A stretch of DNA of 64,000 bases. Origin: an uncultured Pelagibacteraceae bacterium. Its GTDB lineage: Bacteria; Pseudomonadota; Alphaproteobacteria; Pelagibacterales; AG-422-B15. The notes under the pieces were generated by a model. The model saw nothing but the letters and a program-made list of their open reading frames with translations, did not search any database and had not been told where the DNA came from. Every line of letters begins with the position of its first letter. The first letter of the stretch is position 1. Shown piece after piece: positions 28,190 through 37,008 of this stretch. The stretch is from assembly GCA_902523535.1 (NCBI GenBank), contig CABYZQ010000002.1, positions 124,001-188,000 of the forward strand, given 5' to 3'. The translations under genes and the position numbers were made by a program.

Positions 28190-29803
28190 TTAATCCCTAC
28201 TAGCCGGTCTAGATGTTCTGATCATTCTAGTCAATATAATAATAGGTATCAAACCCACCATAACTATTGCTATTGAAGGAGCTGCAGCATCATACATTCT
28301 CTCTTCTGCAGCATAGATGTAGGTATAAACTGCAAGAGTATCAAAATTAAAAGGTCTTAAAATTAATGTTGCTGGGAGCTCTTTAATAACTTCTGAAACA
28401 ACTAAAAGCATACTTGTTAAAAAACTAGTCTTAAGTAGAGGAAGATGCACTTGGGCCAACAAGGCCCATCCTGATGTCTTTAAAGTTCGAGCTACATCAT
28501 CTACTCGTGAGTTAATTCTTTGATATCCTGCCTCGATTGTTGAGCTTGATAATGCATAAGATTTAATTACGTAAGCTAATACCAAGCCCATTACACTTCC
28601 AGTTAAAATAAAATTAGAAAACTCTGATATCAAACTTTGATCAAAATAAGTTAACATTTGCATTACGCCTATGGCTAGGATTAGACCAGGAACTGCATAT
28701 CCAACAGTCAGAAAAGAGCTCATTACCTTTAAGTAATTGTTACTTTTATATCTAATGGAAAAATTAATGATCACTGCAAGTATAGAACATAAAAAAGCAG
28801 CTATTAAAGCAAGATAAAAAGTATTCCAAGCAGTTGTAATAAATTTTTCGTTAAAAAAATCTAACTTATAGTTTAGAGCCCAATATAAAAGTTCCATTAC
28901 AGGAAGTAAGAAACCTATAAAAATTGGAGTAAAGCAAATTAAGAAAGCTAGAGTATTGGGGATCCCTTTTAGTTTTGTAAGGAAAAGTGGTTTATATAAA
29001 GACATTGCATTTGAATAGCTGGCATTTCTTCTAGAATATCTTTCAATTAAGATTAACGTGACCGCAAATATTAAAAGTAATGATGCTAGTTGCTTCGCAG
29101 TTTCAATATCATACATTCCATACCAAGTTCGAAATATTCCTGTAGTAAAGGTCGATATCGCAAAATGATCTACAGCTCCAAAGTCAGAAATTGTTTCCAT
29201 TATAACAAGCATTAAGCCACCAATAATTGCCGGCCTTATCATTGGGACTCCAAGCTTATAGAAAGTCTCAAATTTATTTAATCCAAGGGTACGTCCCGCC
29301 TCGAGCATCGTTCTTGATTGATTAATAAAAGCCATTCTACTTACTAAATAAACATAAGGGTATAGGGTGAATGAAAACACAATAATCGCACCCGGTACAT
29401 TTCTAACCTTTGGGAAAAAAGTAAATTCACGTCCTAAATCAAATACATCACGTATCAGATTATTTGCTGTTCCAAAAGTATCGAATAAACCTGTGAATGT
29501 ATAAGCAAGAATATAAGGTGGAACGGCAAGCGGTAATATAAGAGCCCATTCAAAAATATTTTTTCCAGAAAAATTATAATTTGTGATTAACCATGCAGTA
29601 CCTACACCAATAATAGATACTAAAATTGAAACACCCGTTACCAAATATACTGTATTAATAATGTATCCAGTTAAAACGAATTCATACAGATGGGTCCAAT
29701 TATCAGAGTACTCTCCCGTTAAGCTATAGAGCACCAAAGCAACTGGTGCGATAAAGATTACAAATAGAGTAATAGGTGTTATTTCCCAAAAAGTAAGTTT
29801 CAT
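28190..29803 (-). CDS. fbpB: Fused two-domain ferric iron ABC transporter permease (FbpB-like)
   Basis: 537 aa; many TM segments; two EAA-like loops (EAGRTLGLNKFETFYKLGVPMIRPAI; RVDDVARTLKTSGWALLAQVHLPLLK). Confidence 0.88.
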   Translation of the reverse strand: MKLTFWEITPITLFVIFIAPVALVLYSLTGEYSDNWTHLYEFVLTGYIINTVYLVTGVSILVSIIGVGTAWLITNYNFSGKNIFEWALILPLAVPPYILAYTFTGLFDTFGTANNLIRDVFDLGREFTFFPKVRNVPGAIIVFSFTLYPYVYLVSRMAFINQSRTMLEAGRTLGLNKFETFYKLGVPMIRPAIIGGLMLVIMETISDFGAVDHFAISTFTTGIFRTWYGMYDIETAKQLASLLLIFAVTLILIERYSRRNASYSNAMSLYKPLFLTKLKGIPNTLAFLICFTPIFIGFLLPVMELLYWALNYKLDFFNEKFITTAWNTFYLALIAAFLCSILAVIINFSIRYKSNNYLKVMSSFLTVGYAVPGLILAIGVMQMLTYFDQSLISEFSNFILTGSVMGLVLAYVIKSYALSSSTIEAGYQRINSRVDDVARTLKTSGWALLAQVHLPLLKTSFLTSMLLVVSEVIKELPATLILRPFNFDTLAVYTYIYAAEERMYDAAAPSIAIVMVGLIPIIILTRMIRTSRPASRD

Positions 29804-29814
29804 GAGGTCTATTT

Positions 29815-29833
29815 TAGAATGATACTAATTAAC
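29815..29833. promoter_or_regulatory. Fur/Irr-like operator candidate upstream of fbpB
   Basis: TAGAATGATACTAATTAAC; resembles the fbpA upstream box TAGAATGATTATAATTAGC. Confidence 0.5.
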
Positions 29834-29881
29834 ATCTATATATATTTCAGTATTCATATTTCAACGTTATTTTTAATTAAT

Positions 29882-29938
29882 AGAGGTAATCTGCCCTTGA
29901 TACTAATGAGAAGAAGAGACGGTGAACAAATTACCTCT
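29882..29938 (-). other. Intercistronic stem-loop between fbpA and fbpB
   Basis: AGAGGTAAT (29882-29890) / ATTACCTCT (29930-29938), perfect 9-bp arms, 39-nt loop; extendable by TTA/TAA with one bulge. Confidence 0.5.
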
Positions 29939-29954
29939 TAATAAATGACAATTA

Positions 29955-30986
29955 TTATTGCCATCCAACTCTATCCATCAACTTAACAGCATCCGGATTG
30001 AATTCGCCATAGCTTGCAACTGACGTCTGGTCTTCTTTAAAACCTGAACCAAATTGAGCTATTAAGTCACTTGAAGCAACACCTTCTAGCATAGGAAATT
30101 CGTAAGTGTTATTTACAATGTGACTCTGAGCTTCTTCACTTAAAAGAAACTCAATAAATTTTACTGCATTATCAGCATTTGGAGCGTTCTTCATGAGACC
30201 AGCTCCACTTACATTAATGTGTGCTCCGCGACCATCTTGACCAGGAAAATGTAATTCAACTTTTCTTGCTGCTGCTTGTTGCTCTTCACCTTTTTTGCCT
30301 GAGAGCATTAACCCAATGTAATAACTGTTAGCAATTGCAATATCAGCTTCACCGTTAGCTACAGCCATGATTTGTGCTCTATCATTGCCTTCAGGTTTTC
30401 TTGCAAAGTTTCCAACAAAAAGGTGTGCCCAGTCTTCAGTAGCTGAGATACCATTATTAGCAATTAAAGATGAGACAAGTGATTGATTATACATATTTCC
30501 AGAACTTCTGATTGCAATTCTTCCTTTCCATTTAGGATTAGATAAATCTTCATAAGTAAGTCCTTCCATCTCTTCGGCGGATACATTTACTGGATTGTAA
30601 TACATAACTCTAGAACGCTTAGCTATTCCAACCCACTCATTGTTTGGACCTCTTAAATTTTCTGGTACGATAGAGTTTATTGTACTTGAGTTAATACTTT
30701 GGAACATGCCATCTTTGTGAACTTTCCATAGATTGCCAGCATCAACTGTAATAAAAATATCAGCTGGAGAACTTGATCCTTCAGATGCTAATCTTTCCAT
30801 TAAAGCTTTACCTTTACCTGAAATAACGTTCACTTTAATTCCAGTTGCGTCAGTAAACTTTGCGTATAGTGCGTCATCAGAGTCATAATGCCTTGATGTG
30901 TATAGATTAACTTCACTAGCGAAAGAGTTTGCAATTGTAACAAAAATAACCACTAAGATTGTTAATAATTTAGAAATTAAATTCAT
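29955..30986 (-). CDS. fbpA: Fe(3+) ABC transporter substrate-binding protein (start corrected from 31061)
   Basis: MNLISKLLTILVVIFVTIANSFASEVNLYTSRHYDSDDALYAKFTDATGIKVNVI; signal peptide begins at ATG 30986 with GGGGAAC just upstream; the extra 25 aa of the track ORF overlap operator-like DNA. Confidence 0.9.
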   Translation of the reverse strand: MNLISKLLTILVVIFVTIANSFASEVNLYTSRHYDSDDALYAKFTDATGIKVNVISGKGKALMERLASEGSSSPADIFITVDAGNLWKVHKDGMFQSINSSTINSIVPENLRGPNNEWVGIAKRSRVMYYNPVNVSAEEMEGLTYEDLSNPKWKGRIAIRSSGNMYNQSLVSSLIANNGISATEDWAHLFVGNFARKPEGNDRAQIMAVANGEADIAIANSYYIGLMLSGKKGEEQQAAARKVELHFPGQDGRGAHINVSGAGLMKNAPNADNAVKFIEFLLSEEAQSHIVNNTYEFPMLEGVASSDLIAQFGSGFKEDQTSVASYGEFNPDAVKLMDRVGWQ

Positions 30987-31004
30987 TGTTCCCCGTTTCT
31001 TTTT

Positions 31005-31023
31005 TAGAATGATTATAATTAGC
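31005..31023. promoter_or_regulatory. Fur/Irr-like operator candidate (proximal)
   Basis: TAGAATGATTATAATTAGC, 19 bp, upstream of fbpA. Confidence 0.6.
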
Positions 31024-31040
31024 AACTTTCTAAAGTTATT

Positions 31041-31059
31041 GAGAATGATTATCAATAGC
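31041..31059. promoter_or_regulatory. Fur-box candidate (distal)
   Basis: GAGAATGATTATCAATAGC versus classical Fur consensus GATAATGATAATCATTATC. Confidence 0.65.
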
Positions 31060-31088
31060 AAAAATGACGCAGGTAATTAATTAATGGG

Positions 31089-32489
31089 CTATAAAGAATT
31101 AATAAAACTAAGTAATTGATTTACTTCATTTTTTTTAAGTTTTTTATAATTTTGTATAATTTCGTTTGCCTCTCCCCCATGCCATAGAATAGCCTCTTCG
31201 ATTGTTCGAGCTCTGCCATCGTGAAGATATCCGTATTCATCAGAAACTATACTTGTTAGACCGATCCCCCATAATGGAGGAGTTCTCCACTCGCTTCCCT
31301 GCGCAAGAAATTCTGAAACGCCATCAGATAAACTTTCTCCCATATCGTGTAAAAGAAAATCTGAATATGGGAATATGATTTGATTGTTCAAATTTGCATG
31401 GGATCCAGAGTCGCCAGTCGTAAAACTTTCTACATGGCATGAGTTACAATTTAACGCAAAGAAGATCTCTTTTCCTTTCTTCACATTCTCTGCATTGATG
31501 CTCCTTCGCGCTGGCACCCCTAATTGAGAGGAATAAAAAGTTACAAGATCCAGTTGATCATTGGATACCTCGAGATCATCGTACTCTTCACTGTTGCCGC
31601 TAATAGCCTTAGTGCACTCTACTTGCTTACTGGTACAGTTAAATGGATTGCTATAAAGTTTATTTGATAACCCCATATCATGATAAAAAGCATCAGCCGT
31701 TTGTTGGTAAACAGAAGGTTGTGCAGCCTTCCATCCAAATCTTCCAATTGCTAATTTTTCATTTTCTATATCCCAAACTTTATTTGCCTTTCCAGAGACT
31801 CCATCATTATTTGTGTCGTTAATATCCTCATTCATCAATAAACTTTGGTCACTAATATATTCAATGAGTCCAAGACCTATCATTGGCTGTGCAATTCTTG
31901 CAGAAAATGTTGTACTCTCATTAAAATTACCGTAATTCAGATTATCTATTTTTATTATTGGACGACGAAGTTCAACCACTCTGCCATCCTCATACATTTC
32001 AAGTGAATATTTATAATCGATTATTATTTCTGCTTCTTTTAATACATCTTTGACGGAAAATTCACTTATCTGCCCCCCATAAATGTCGTCTTCGATATTT
32101 TTTATGTAATCATTTGATTGCGCGATATTTTGAGAAATTTGGATAACTACTGAAATTTTGTCTTCTTTGTTTGCAAGTGGGATATGTCCTCTTCCATCGT
32201 TGATGTGACATGACTCACATGAACGGGCACTAAAGAAAGGTCCAAGACCATCTTTAGCAATATTTTTTGATATACTTGAATCTTCCCACATTCTCTCAAA
32301 AAGTGCGTTACCAACAAGAAAATTAATTCGCATATGTTCTTCAAGATTTCTTGATGAAAGTGAAAAACTGTTTTTATTTTCAACTTGATTTGAAGTTTCG
32401 CCCCCAGGCAGAGAAGGATCGGCAAATGTATCTGCTCTGATTAAAAAAATAGCTAGAAAGAGATATATGAATGAGAAAAACCTGATCAC
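31089..32489 (-). CDS. Di-heme oxidoreductase (DUF1111 / thiol oxidoreductase family), GTG start
   Basis: Signal peptide MIRFFSFIYLFLAIFLIRADTFA; two CxxCH motifs (CESCH, CNSCH); FGWKAAQPSVYQQTADAFYHDMG, WRTPPLWGIGLT, YLHDGRARTIEEAILWHGGEA. Confidence 0.93.
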   Translation of the reverse strand: MIRFFSFIYLFLAIFLIRADTFADPSLPGGETSNQVENKNSFSLSSRNLEEHMRINFLVGNALFERMWEDSSISKNIAKDGLGPFFSARSCESCHINDGRGHIPLANKEDKISVVIQISQNIAQSNDYIKNIEDDIYGGQISEFSVKDVLKEAEIIIDYKYSLEMYEDGRVVELRRPIIKIDNLNYGNFNESTTFSARIAQPMIGLGLIEYISDQSLLMNEDINDTNNDGVSGKANKVWDIENEKLAIGRFGWKAAQPSVYQQTADAFYHDMGLSNKLYSNPFNCTSKQVECTKAISGNSEEYDDLEVSNDQLDLVTFYSSQLGVPARRSINAENVKKGKEIFFALNCNSCHVESFTTGDSGSHANLNNQIIFPYSDFLLHDMGESLSDGVSEFLAQGSEWRTPPLWGIGLTSIVSDEYGYLHDGRARTIEEAILWHGGEANEIIQNYKKLKKNEVNQLLSFINSL

Positions 32490-32506
32490 TAAATGAAGGC
32501 TAAATG

Positions 32507-33190
32507 TTACTCGGCTTCGTGTCCACTTTGAATTAAATCGTCAATATTCTCATCTTCTCCGAAGGGTTCTATCTGACTTTGATCTACTTCCTGAGGCTCT
32601 TTGATATCGAGATTTGGAGGAAGCCTGCTCTCAAGTAATCCAGCGGCTTTTAACTCTTCTAACCCAGGCAGGTCAGATACTTGTTCAAGTTGGAAGTACT
32701 CTAAAAATCTCTCTGTGGTTCCATAAATAATTGGTCTTCCTGGAACCTTTTTCCTTCCAATTGGTCTAACCCAGTTCAATTCCATCAATACATCAAGTGT
32801 TCCTGGGCTAAAATGAACACCTCTTATATCTTCAACTTCAGCTCGAGTTACAGGCTGATGATAAGCTATAATTGAAAGAGTTTCAGTTGCAGCTTTAGAT
32901 AGCTTTCTTTGAACAATTTTTTCTTTTTTCATCATTGACGATAAATCTTGGGCAGTTTTAAAACTCCACTTATTTCTTGTTTTAACTAAATTCACACCCC
33001 TATTTTCGTATTGAGCTTTTAATAAGCTCAAAAGTTTATTTAGGTTCGACCCTTTTGGAAGACGAGCTTTCATGCTCTCTGCATCTAATGGTTCACTCGC
33101 AGCAAATAACAGTGCTTCAAGAACTCTTAGATTGTCCATATGCTCGGATGGAAAATTCATTACATTGTCAGCTTGGTTTTCTTTACTCAT
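32507..33190 (-). CDS. scpB: Segregation and condensation protein B
   Basis: VLEALLFAASEPLDAESM, LSIIAYHQPVTRAEVEDIRGVH, VPGRPIIYGTTERFLEYF. Confidence 0.95.
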   Translation of the reverse strand: MSKENQADNVMNFPSEHMDNLRVLEALLFAASEPLDAESMKARLPKGSNLNKLLSLLKAQYENRGVNLVKTRNKWSFKTAQDLSSMMKKEKIVQRKLSKAATETLSIIAYHQPVTRAEVEDIRGVHFSPGTLDVLMELNWVRPIGRKKVPGRPIIYGTTERFLEYFQLEQVSDLPGLEELKAAGLLESRLPPNLDIKEPQEVDQSQIEPFGEDENIDDLIQSGHEAE

Positions 33191-33197
33191 ATTAATT

Positions 33198-33995
33198 TTA
33201 ATTTAGAAAATCATCTTGTTTCTTATTTTTTATAAATACCGGACCAAATGGTACAAGTTGTTGTACTTCTAGGACACCTTCCCTTACCAGTTCCATTGCC
33301 GCAGCTAAAGTTCCCGCTACCCCAGATCGTGCATTTTTGCCTTGTGAAAATTCCTTCGGTAGAAATTTTTCTAATCTTGTCCACTCAGGAACCTCACCAA
33401 CCATTCTTTGCAATCTTACGAGTGCATCTTCCATCGCAAAAACTTGAGGCCTTTCTATTGTCATTGAAGAATAAGCGGTTCTGTACCTCTGATCAGCATA
33501 AGATTTAAGAAGGTCATATAAGTCCAAGTAGTATTCAGGCGTTCTGATTAAACGTATTCCTTCTGGCATACCCCTATTAAAAAAATCAATTCCTAATTTA
33601 GGCAAGTTCATTAGTTTTTGTGACACTTGTCTTATGGCTTCAAGTTTTTTTAATTGGAATTTTAATCGTTCGGCCATTTCCTCTGCGCTTAACTCTTCGC
33701 CAGTTTCTTCTCTTGGTATTAGTAGGTTTGATTTTAAAAATGCCATCCAGGCCGCCATAACTAAGTAATCAGCGGCAAGTTCTAGGTTTCTATCTCTCAC
33801 TTTGGCTATAAACTCCAAATATTGCTCTGTCAGCTGTAGAATAGATATTTTCATTAAATCTACTTTTTGAGATTTTGCTAATGTGAGTAGTACATCTAAA
33901 GGGCCTTCGAAGCCGTCTAAATTAACAATTAAGTCATCAGGATCAGAGTCGACTACAGGACTTGTTTCTCTATAAGTATTTGAAATATCTTCCAT
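33198..33995 (-). CDS. scpA: Segregation and condensation protein A
   Basis: VNLDGFEGPLDVLLTLAKSQKVDLMKISILQLTEQYLEF, YLVMAAWMAFLKSNLLIP. Confidence 0.95.
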   Translation of the reverse strand: MEDISNTYRETSPVVDSDPDDLIVNLDGFEGPLDVLLTLAKSQKVDLMKISILQLTEQYLEFIAKVRDRNLELAADYLVMAAWMAFLKSNLLIPREETGEELSAEEMAERLKFQLKKLEAIRQVSQKLMNLPKLGIDFFNRGMPEGIRLIRTPEYYLDLYDLLKSYADQRYRTAYSSMTIERPQVFAMEDALVRLQRMVGEVPEWTRLEKFLPKEFSQGKNARSGVAGTLAAAMELVREGVLEVQQLVPFGPVFIKNKKQDDFLN

Positions 33996-34056
33996 TTTTT
34001 TAACAGATTGATTCCTTATTATACAGCAGAAGAATGTTTAATTCGACGAAAATAAC

Positions 34057-35067
34057 CTAAGCTTGGCTTAATAAATATTCAAATTCACTTTCAGCTTTAT
34101 GCATGTGCATGGACACAGGTTGATTGTATATGTCTTCTATAGTACTGGGGATAGTTATTGGCTTAAATTCTTCTTTAATTCTTTCAGCTATCATATTCAT
34201 TTCATTGATGTTTCCATTACAGTGAAGAGCCAGATCACAACCTGCATCGAGAGATTTAACCGCTGCATTAACCGGCTCGCAATCTACTGCCTTCATAGAC
34301 AAATCATCAGTCATTAAAAGTCCTTTAAATTTCATATGCTGTCTAATAATCTTGTTAATTATTGTTTTTGAAAAAGTAGCTATGTTATCAGAATCTATTT
34401 TATTGAATTTAATATGAGCAGTCATTGCCAATTGTGCCTCTGCATTTTCAGTAAATGGTTTAAAATCGTATCTTTCTAATAGCATTTCATCAGCGTCAAC
34501 CAGTGGCATTTCAAGATGACTATCTACTTTTGCTTTACCGTGCCCAGGAATATGCTTCATTATTGGCGCAACTCCATTTGATGTTAAGGTCTTAATAACT
34601 ATTTTTCCTGCTGCACTCACAATATTCTCATCAGCAGAGTACGCTCTGTCGCCAATTATTCCACTTTCTTCATTTGTAGGTAAATCCAGCACGGGAATAG
34701 TGTTACTGTTAATGCCAAGCTCTTTCAAAGTACTGGCCATCATAATTGAATTTAATTCTAGAAGCCTTAATCCAAGATCATAATTTTGCTCGATCAATTT
34801 TCCAAAAAAGTCACTTGTTTTAAATTTTTTTATATTATCAAGATTTAATCTGGAGACCCTCCCACCCTCTTGGTCGATTAATATAGGCAGATTAATATGA
34901 TTTATTTCTTTGAGATGCGCTGTTAGTCTTTTAATGGAATTAATATCACTGCAATTTCTTTCAAAAAGAATTACGCCCCAAGGTTTATACTGTTCGAAAA
35001 ACTTTATTTCTTCGTTAGATAATTCAGTTCCTGATATTCCACATATAATGGGTAGATAGCTATTCAT
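34057..35067 (-). CDS. nagZ: Beta-N-acetylhexosaminidase
   Basis: PWGVILFERN, PILIDQEGGRVSRL, PIMKHIPGHGKAKVDSHLEMP, LMTDDLSMKAVD, AGCDLALHCNG. Confidence 0.95.
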   Translation of the reverse strand: MNSYLPIICGISGTELSNEEIKFFEQYKPWGVILFERNCSDINSIKRLTAHLKEINHINLPILIDQEGGRVSRLNLDNIKKFKTSDFFGKLIEQNYDLGLRLLELNSIMMASTLKELGINSNTIPVLDLPTNEESGIIGDRAYSADENIVSAAGKIVIKTLTSNGVAPIMKHIPGHGKAKVDSHLEMPLVDADEMLLERYDFKPFTENAEAQLAMTAHIKFNKIDSDNIATFSKTIINKIIRQHMKFKGLLMTDDLSMKAVDCEPVNAAVKSLDAGCDLALHCNGNINEMNMIAERIKEEFKPITIPSTIEDIYNQPVSMHMHKAESEFEYLLSQA

Positions 35068-35075
35068 TATGTCGC

Positions 35076-35267
35076 TTAATCGCCGAGTTCATAAATATTT
35101 AAATCTGGAATTTCTAGCCCCCCAGTATCCTCGGGTATAATTCTATAATTATCTAAATTTCCGCTAATCGAAATAATTTCATCAGTGTATTCAGTGTCAT
35201 AAAATAACCAAAAACCAATTAAAATAAAAATTGAAACGCAAACAGTCGAAATGATTGCAAGTTTCAT
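35076..35267 (-). CDS. Small single-TM protein, possible SPOR-protein remnant lacking the SPOR domain (start corrected to 35267)
   Basis: MKLAIISTVCVSIFILIGFWLFYDTEYTDEIISISGNLDNYRIIPEDTGGLEIPDLNIYELGD; sits between argS and nagZ; PEDTGGLEIP resembles the PxDxGGxxVP linker of alphaproteobacterial SPOR proteins. Confidence 0.6.
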   Translation of the reverse strand: MKLAIISTVCVSIFILIGFWLFYDTEYTDEIISISGNLDNYRIIPEDTGGLEIPDLNIYELGD

Positions 35268-35268
35268 T

Positions 35269-37008
35269 CTACTGCATTTCTTCAGGTGCAGAAACACCTA
35301 ATATATCAAGACCAGATTTTAAAGTACGTTTTGTAAGCATTAAAAGTGCAATCCTTGCATAAGTTCTTTCAATATTGTTTTCATCAATAAACCTCTTTTC
35401 TTTATCAATCTTTCCTTGGTTCCATAATGAATGTAGCGCTGACGCTAAATCATACAAATAGTAAGATATTCTATGAGGTTCCTCTAATGTAGCTGAGGTC
35501 TCTATAATGCTGCTGTAATTCATTATTTTTTTCAATAAAAATAGTTCTCCATCTTCCCTCAACTGTTCGTAGTTACAGTTGTCAAAAGTATTTAGATCAA
35601 GATCTAATTTATATTCTTTAAGATTTCTGATAACTGAGCAAATTCTTGCATGAGCATATTGAACGTAGAATACTGGGTTATCTTTTGATTGCTCCCTAAC
35701 TTTCTGAAAGTTGAATTCTAACGGCGCCTCATTTTTTCTATACAACATCATAAATCTAATACTATCACTGCCAACTTCATCAACTAATTCTCTTATTGTT
35801 ATAAAATCACCTGATCTTTTCGACATCTTTAGTTGTTTGCCATCACTTATTAGTTTCACCATTTGACATAATTTAACTGAAAACTCTGCTTCATCATTAG
35901 TTAGAGCAACTATTGATGCATTCATTCGTTTTATATACCCACCATGATCAGCGCCCCAAATATCTATTAATTTCTGAGAACCTCGTTGGTATTTATCAAA
36001 ATGGTATGCGATATCGTTTGCAAAATAAGTCCACTCACCGTTTGATTTCTGTAAAGGTCTATCGGTCTCATCGCCGTAATTTGAAGATTTAAAGAGCATT
36101 TGTTCTCGTGGCTCCCAATCTTCAATTTGCTTTCCTTTTGGTTTATCTAAGATGCCTTCATAAATAAGGTCTAAATCTTTTAATTTTGTAATAGCCTCAT
36201 CAATCTTTCCCTCAGCAATTAGTTTCTTTTCAGATATGAAGTGATCTTGTTCGATAGATAAAAGTTTTAAGTCTGCTTTTATCAAATCCAATAGCAAAGC
36301 TACACTTTCATCTTTAATTAATTCAAATGAATTATCTTGCTCTAAAATTTTATCTCCATTTTTATCAATTATCTTTTTCGCAACATCGATGAGATACTCG
36401 CCAGGATAAAAATTATCCGGATAATTATTTTCGTTTCGCTGATTTAGTGTTTCTTTAATTCTAATTATAACTGAGTCAGCTAAGTAATTAATTTGAACTC
36501 CTGCATCATTTACGTAATATTCTTTTGTTACATCATAACCTGTAGATGTAAGTAAGTTTGATAATACATCTCCAAATACAGCACCTCTACAGTGACCTAT
36601 GTGTAATGGTCCAGTTGGATTAGCCGAAACATATTCCACATTAATTGTTTGGCCATTACCTATATTTTTGTCATACAGTTCACTACTATTTAATTTTTCA
36701 CTTAGAAATTTATACCAAACAGACTTATTGACACGAAAATTAAGGAAACCAGGTTTTGCAATCTCTAGTTGTTCGAATTCAGAGTATTTTTCAAGAGAGG
36801 TTTTAAGAATTTCAGCAATTTTAATCGGTGGTTGGGAGAGGTCTTTACTTAAAACCATGCAAATATTTGTGCTTAAGTCTCCATTGTCTTCGTTCTTTGG
36901 ACTCTCAACAACAAAGGAACTTTCGTTTACAGCTTGCTCTGGTAATTTAAAATTTGATGCAAATTCCTTTGAGATAATAGACTTATAAAAATGAAATATA
37001 TCAGACAT
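35269..37008 (-). CDS. argS: Arginine--tRNA ligase
   Basis: NVEYVSANPTGPLHIGHCRGAVFGD, KMSKRSGDFITI; ATG at 37008 overlaps the dgt stop (TGATG). Confidence 0.96.
   Translation of the reverse strand: MSDIFHFYKSIISKEFASNFKLPEQAVNESSFVVESPKNEDNGDLSTNICMVLSKDLSQPPIKIAEILKTSLEKYSEFEQLEIAKPGFLNFRVNKSVWYKFLSEKLNSSELYDKNIGNGQTINVEYVSANPTGPLHIGHCRGAVFGDVLSNLLTSTGYDVTKEYYVNDAGVQINYLADSVIIRIKETLNQRNENNYPDNFYPGEYLIDVAKKIIDKNGDKILEQDNSFELIKDESVALLLDLIKADLKLLSIEQDHFISEKKLIAEGKIDEAITKLKDLDLIYEGILDKPKGKQIEDWEPREQMLFKSSNYGDETDRPLQKSNGEWTYFANDIAYHFDKYQRGSQKLIDIWGADHGGYIKRMNASIVALTNDEAEFSVKLCQMVKLISDGKQLKMSKRSGDFITIRELVDEVGSDSIRFMMLYRKNEAPLEFNFQKVREQSKDNPVFYVQYAHARICSVIRNLKEYKLDLDLNTFDNCNYEQLREDGELFLLKKIMNYSSIIETSATLEEPHRISYYLYDLASALHSLWNQGKIDKEKRFIDENNIERTYARIALLMLTKRTLKSGLDILGVSAPEEMQ

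Noticed and set aside
28190-29803. Double-length permease as possible gene fusion novelty
   Set aside because: Fused two-domain FbpB-type permeases are normal for ferric iron ABC transporters.
30987-31061. N-terminal 25-aa extension of the fbpA ORF (MLLIIILNNFRKLLIIIILKKKRGT)
   Set aside because: Encodes the operator-like DNA in frame; a better start with RBS and signal peptide lies at 30986.
36599-36988. 129-aa plus-strand ORF
   Set aside because: Antisense to argS, with no independent evidence.
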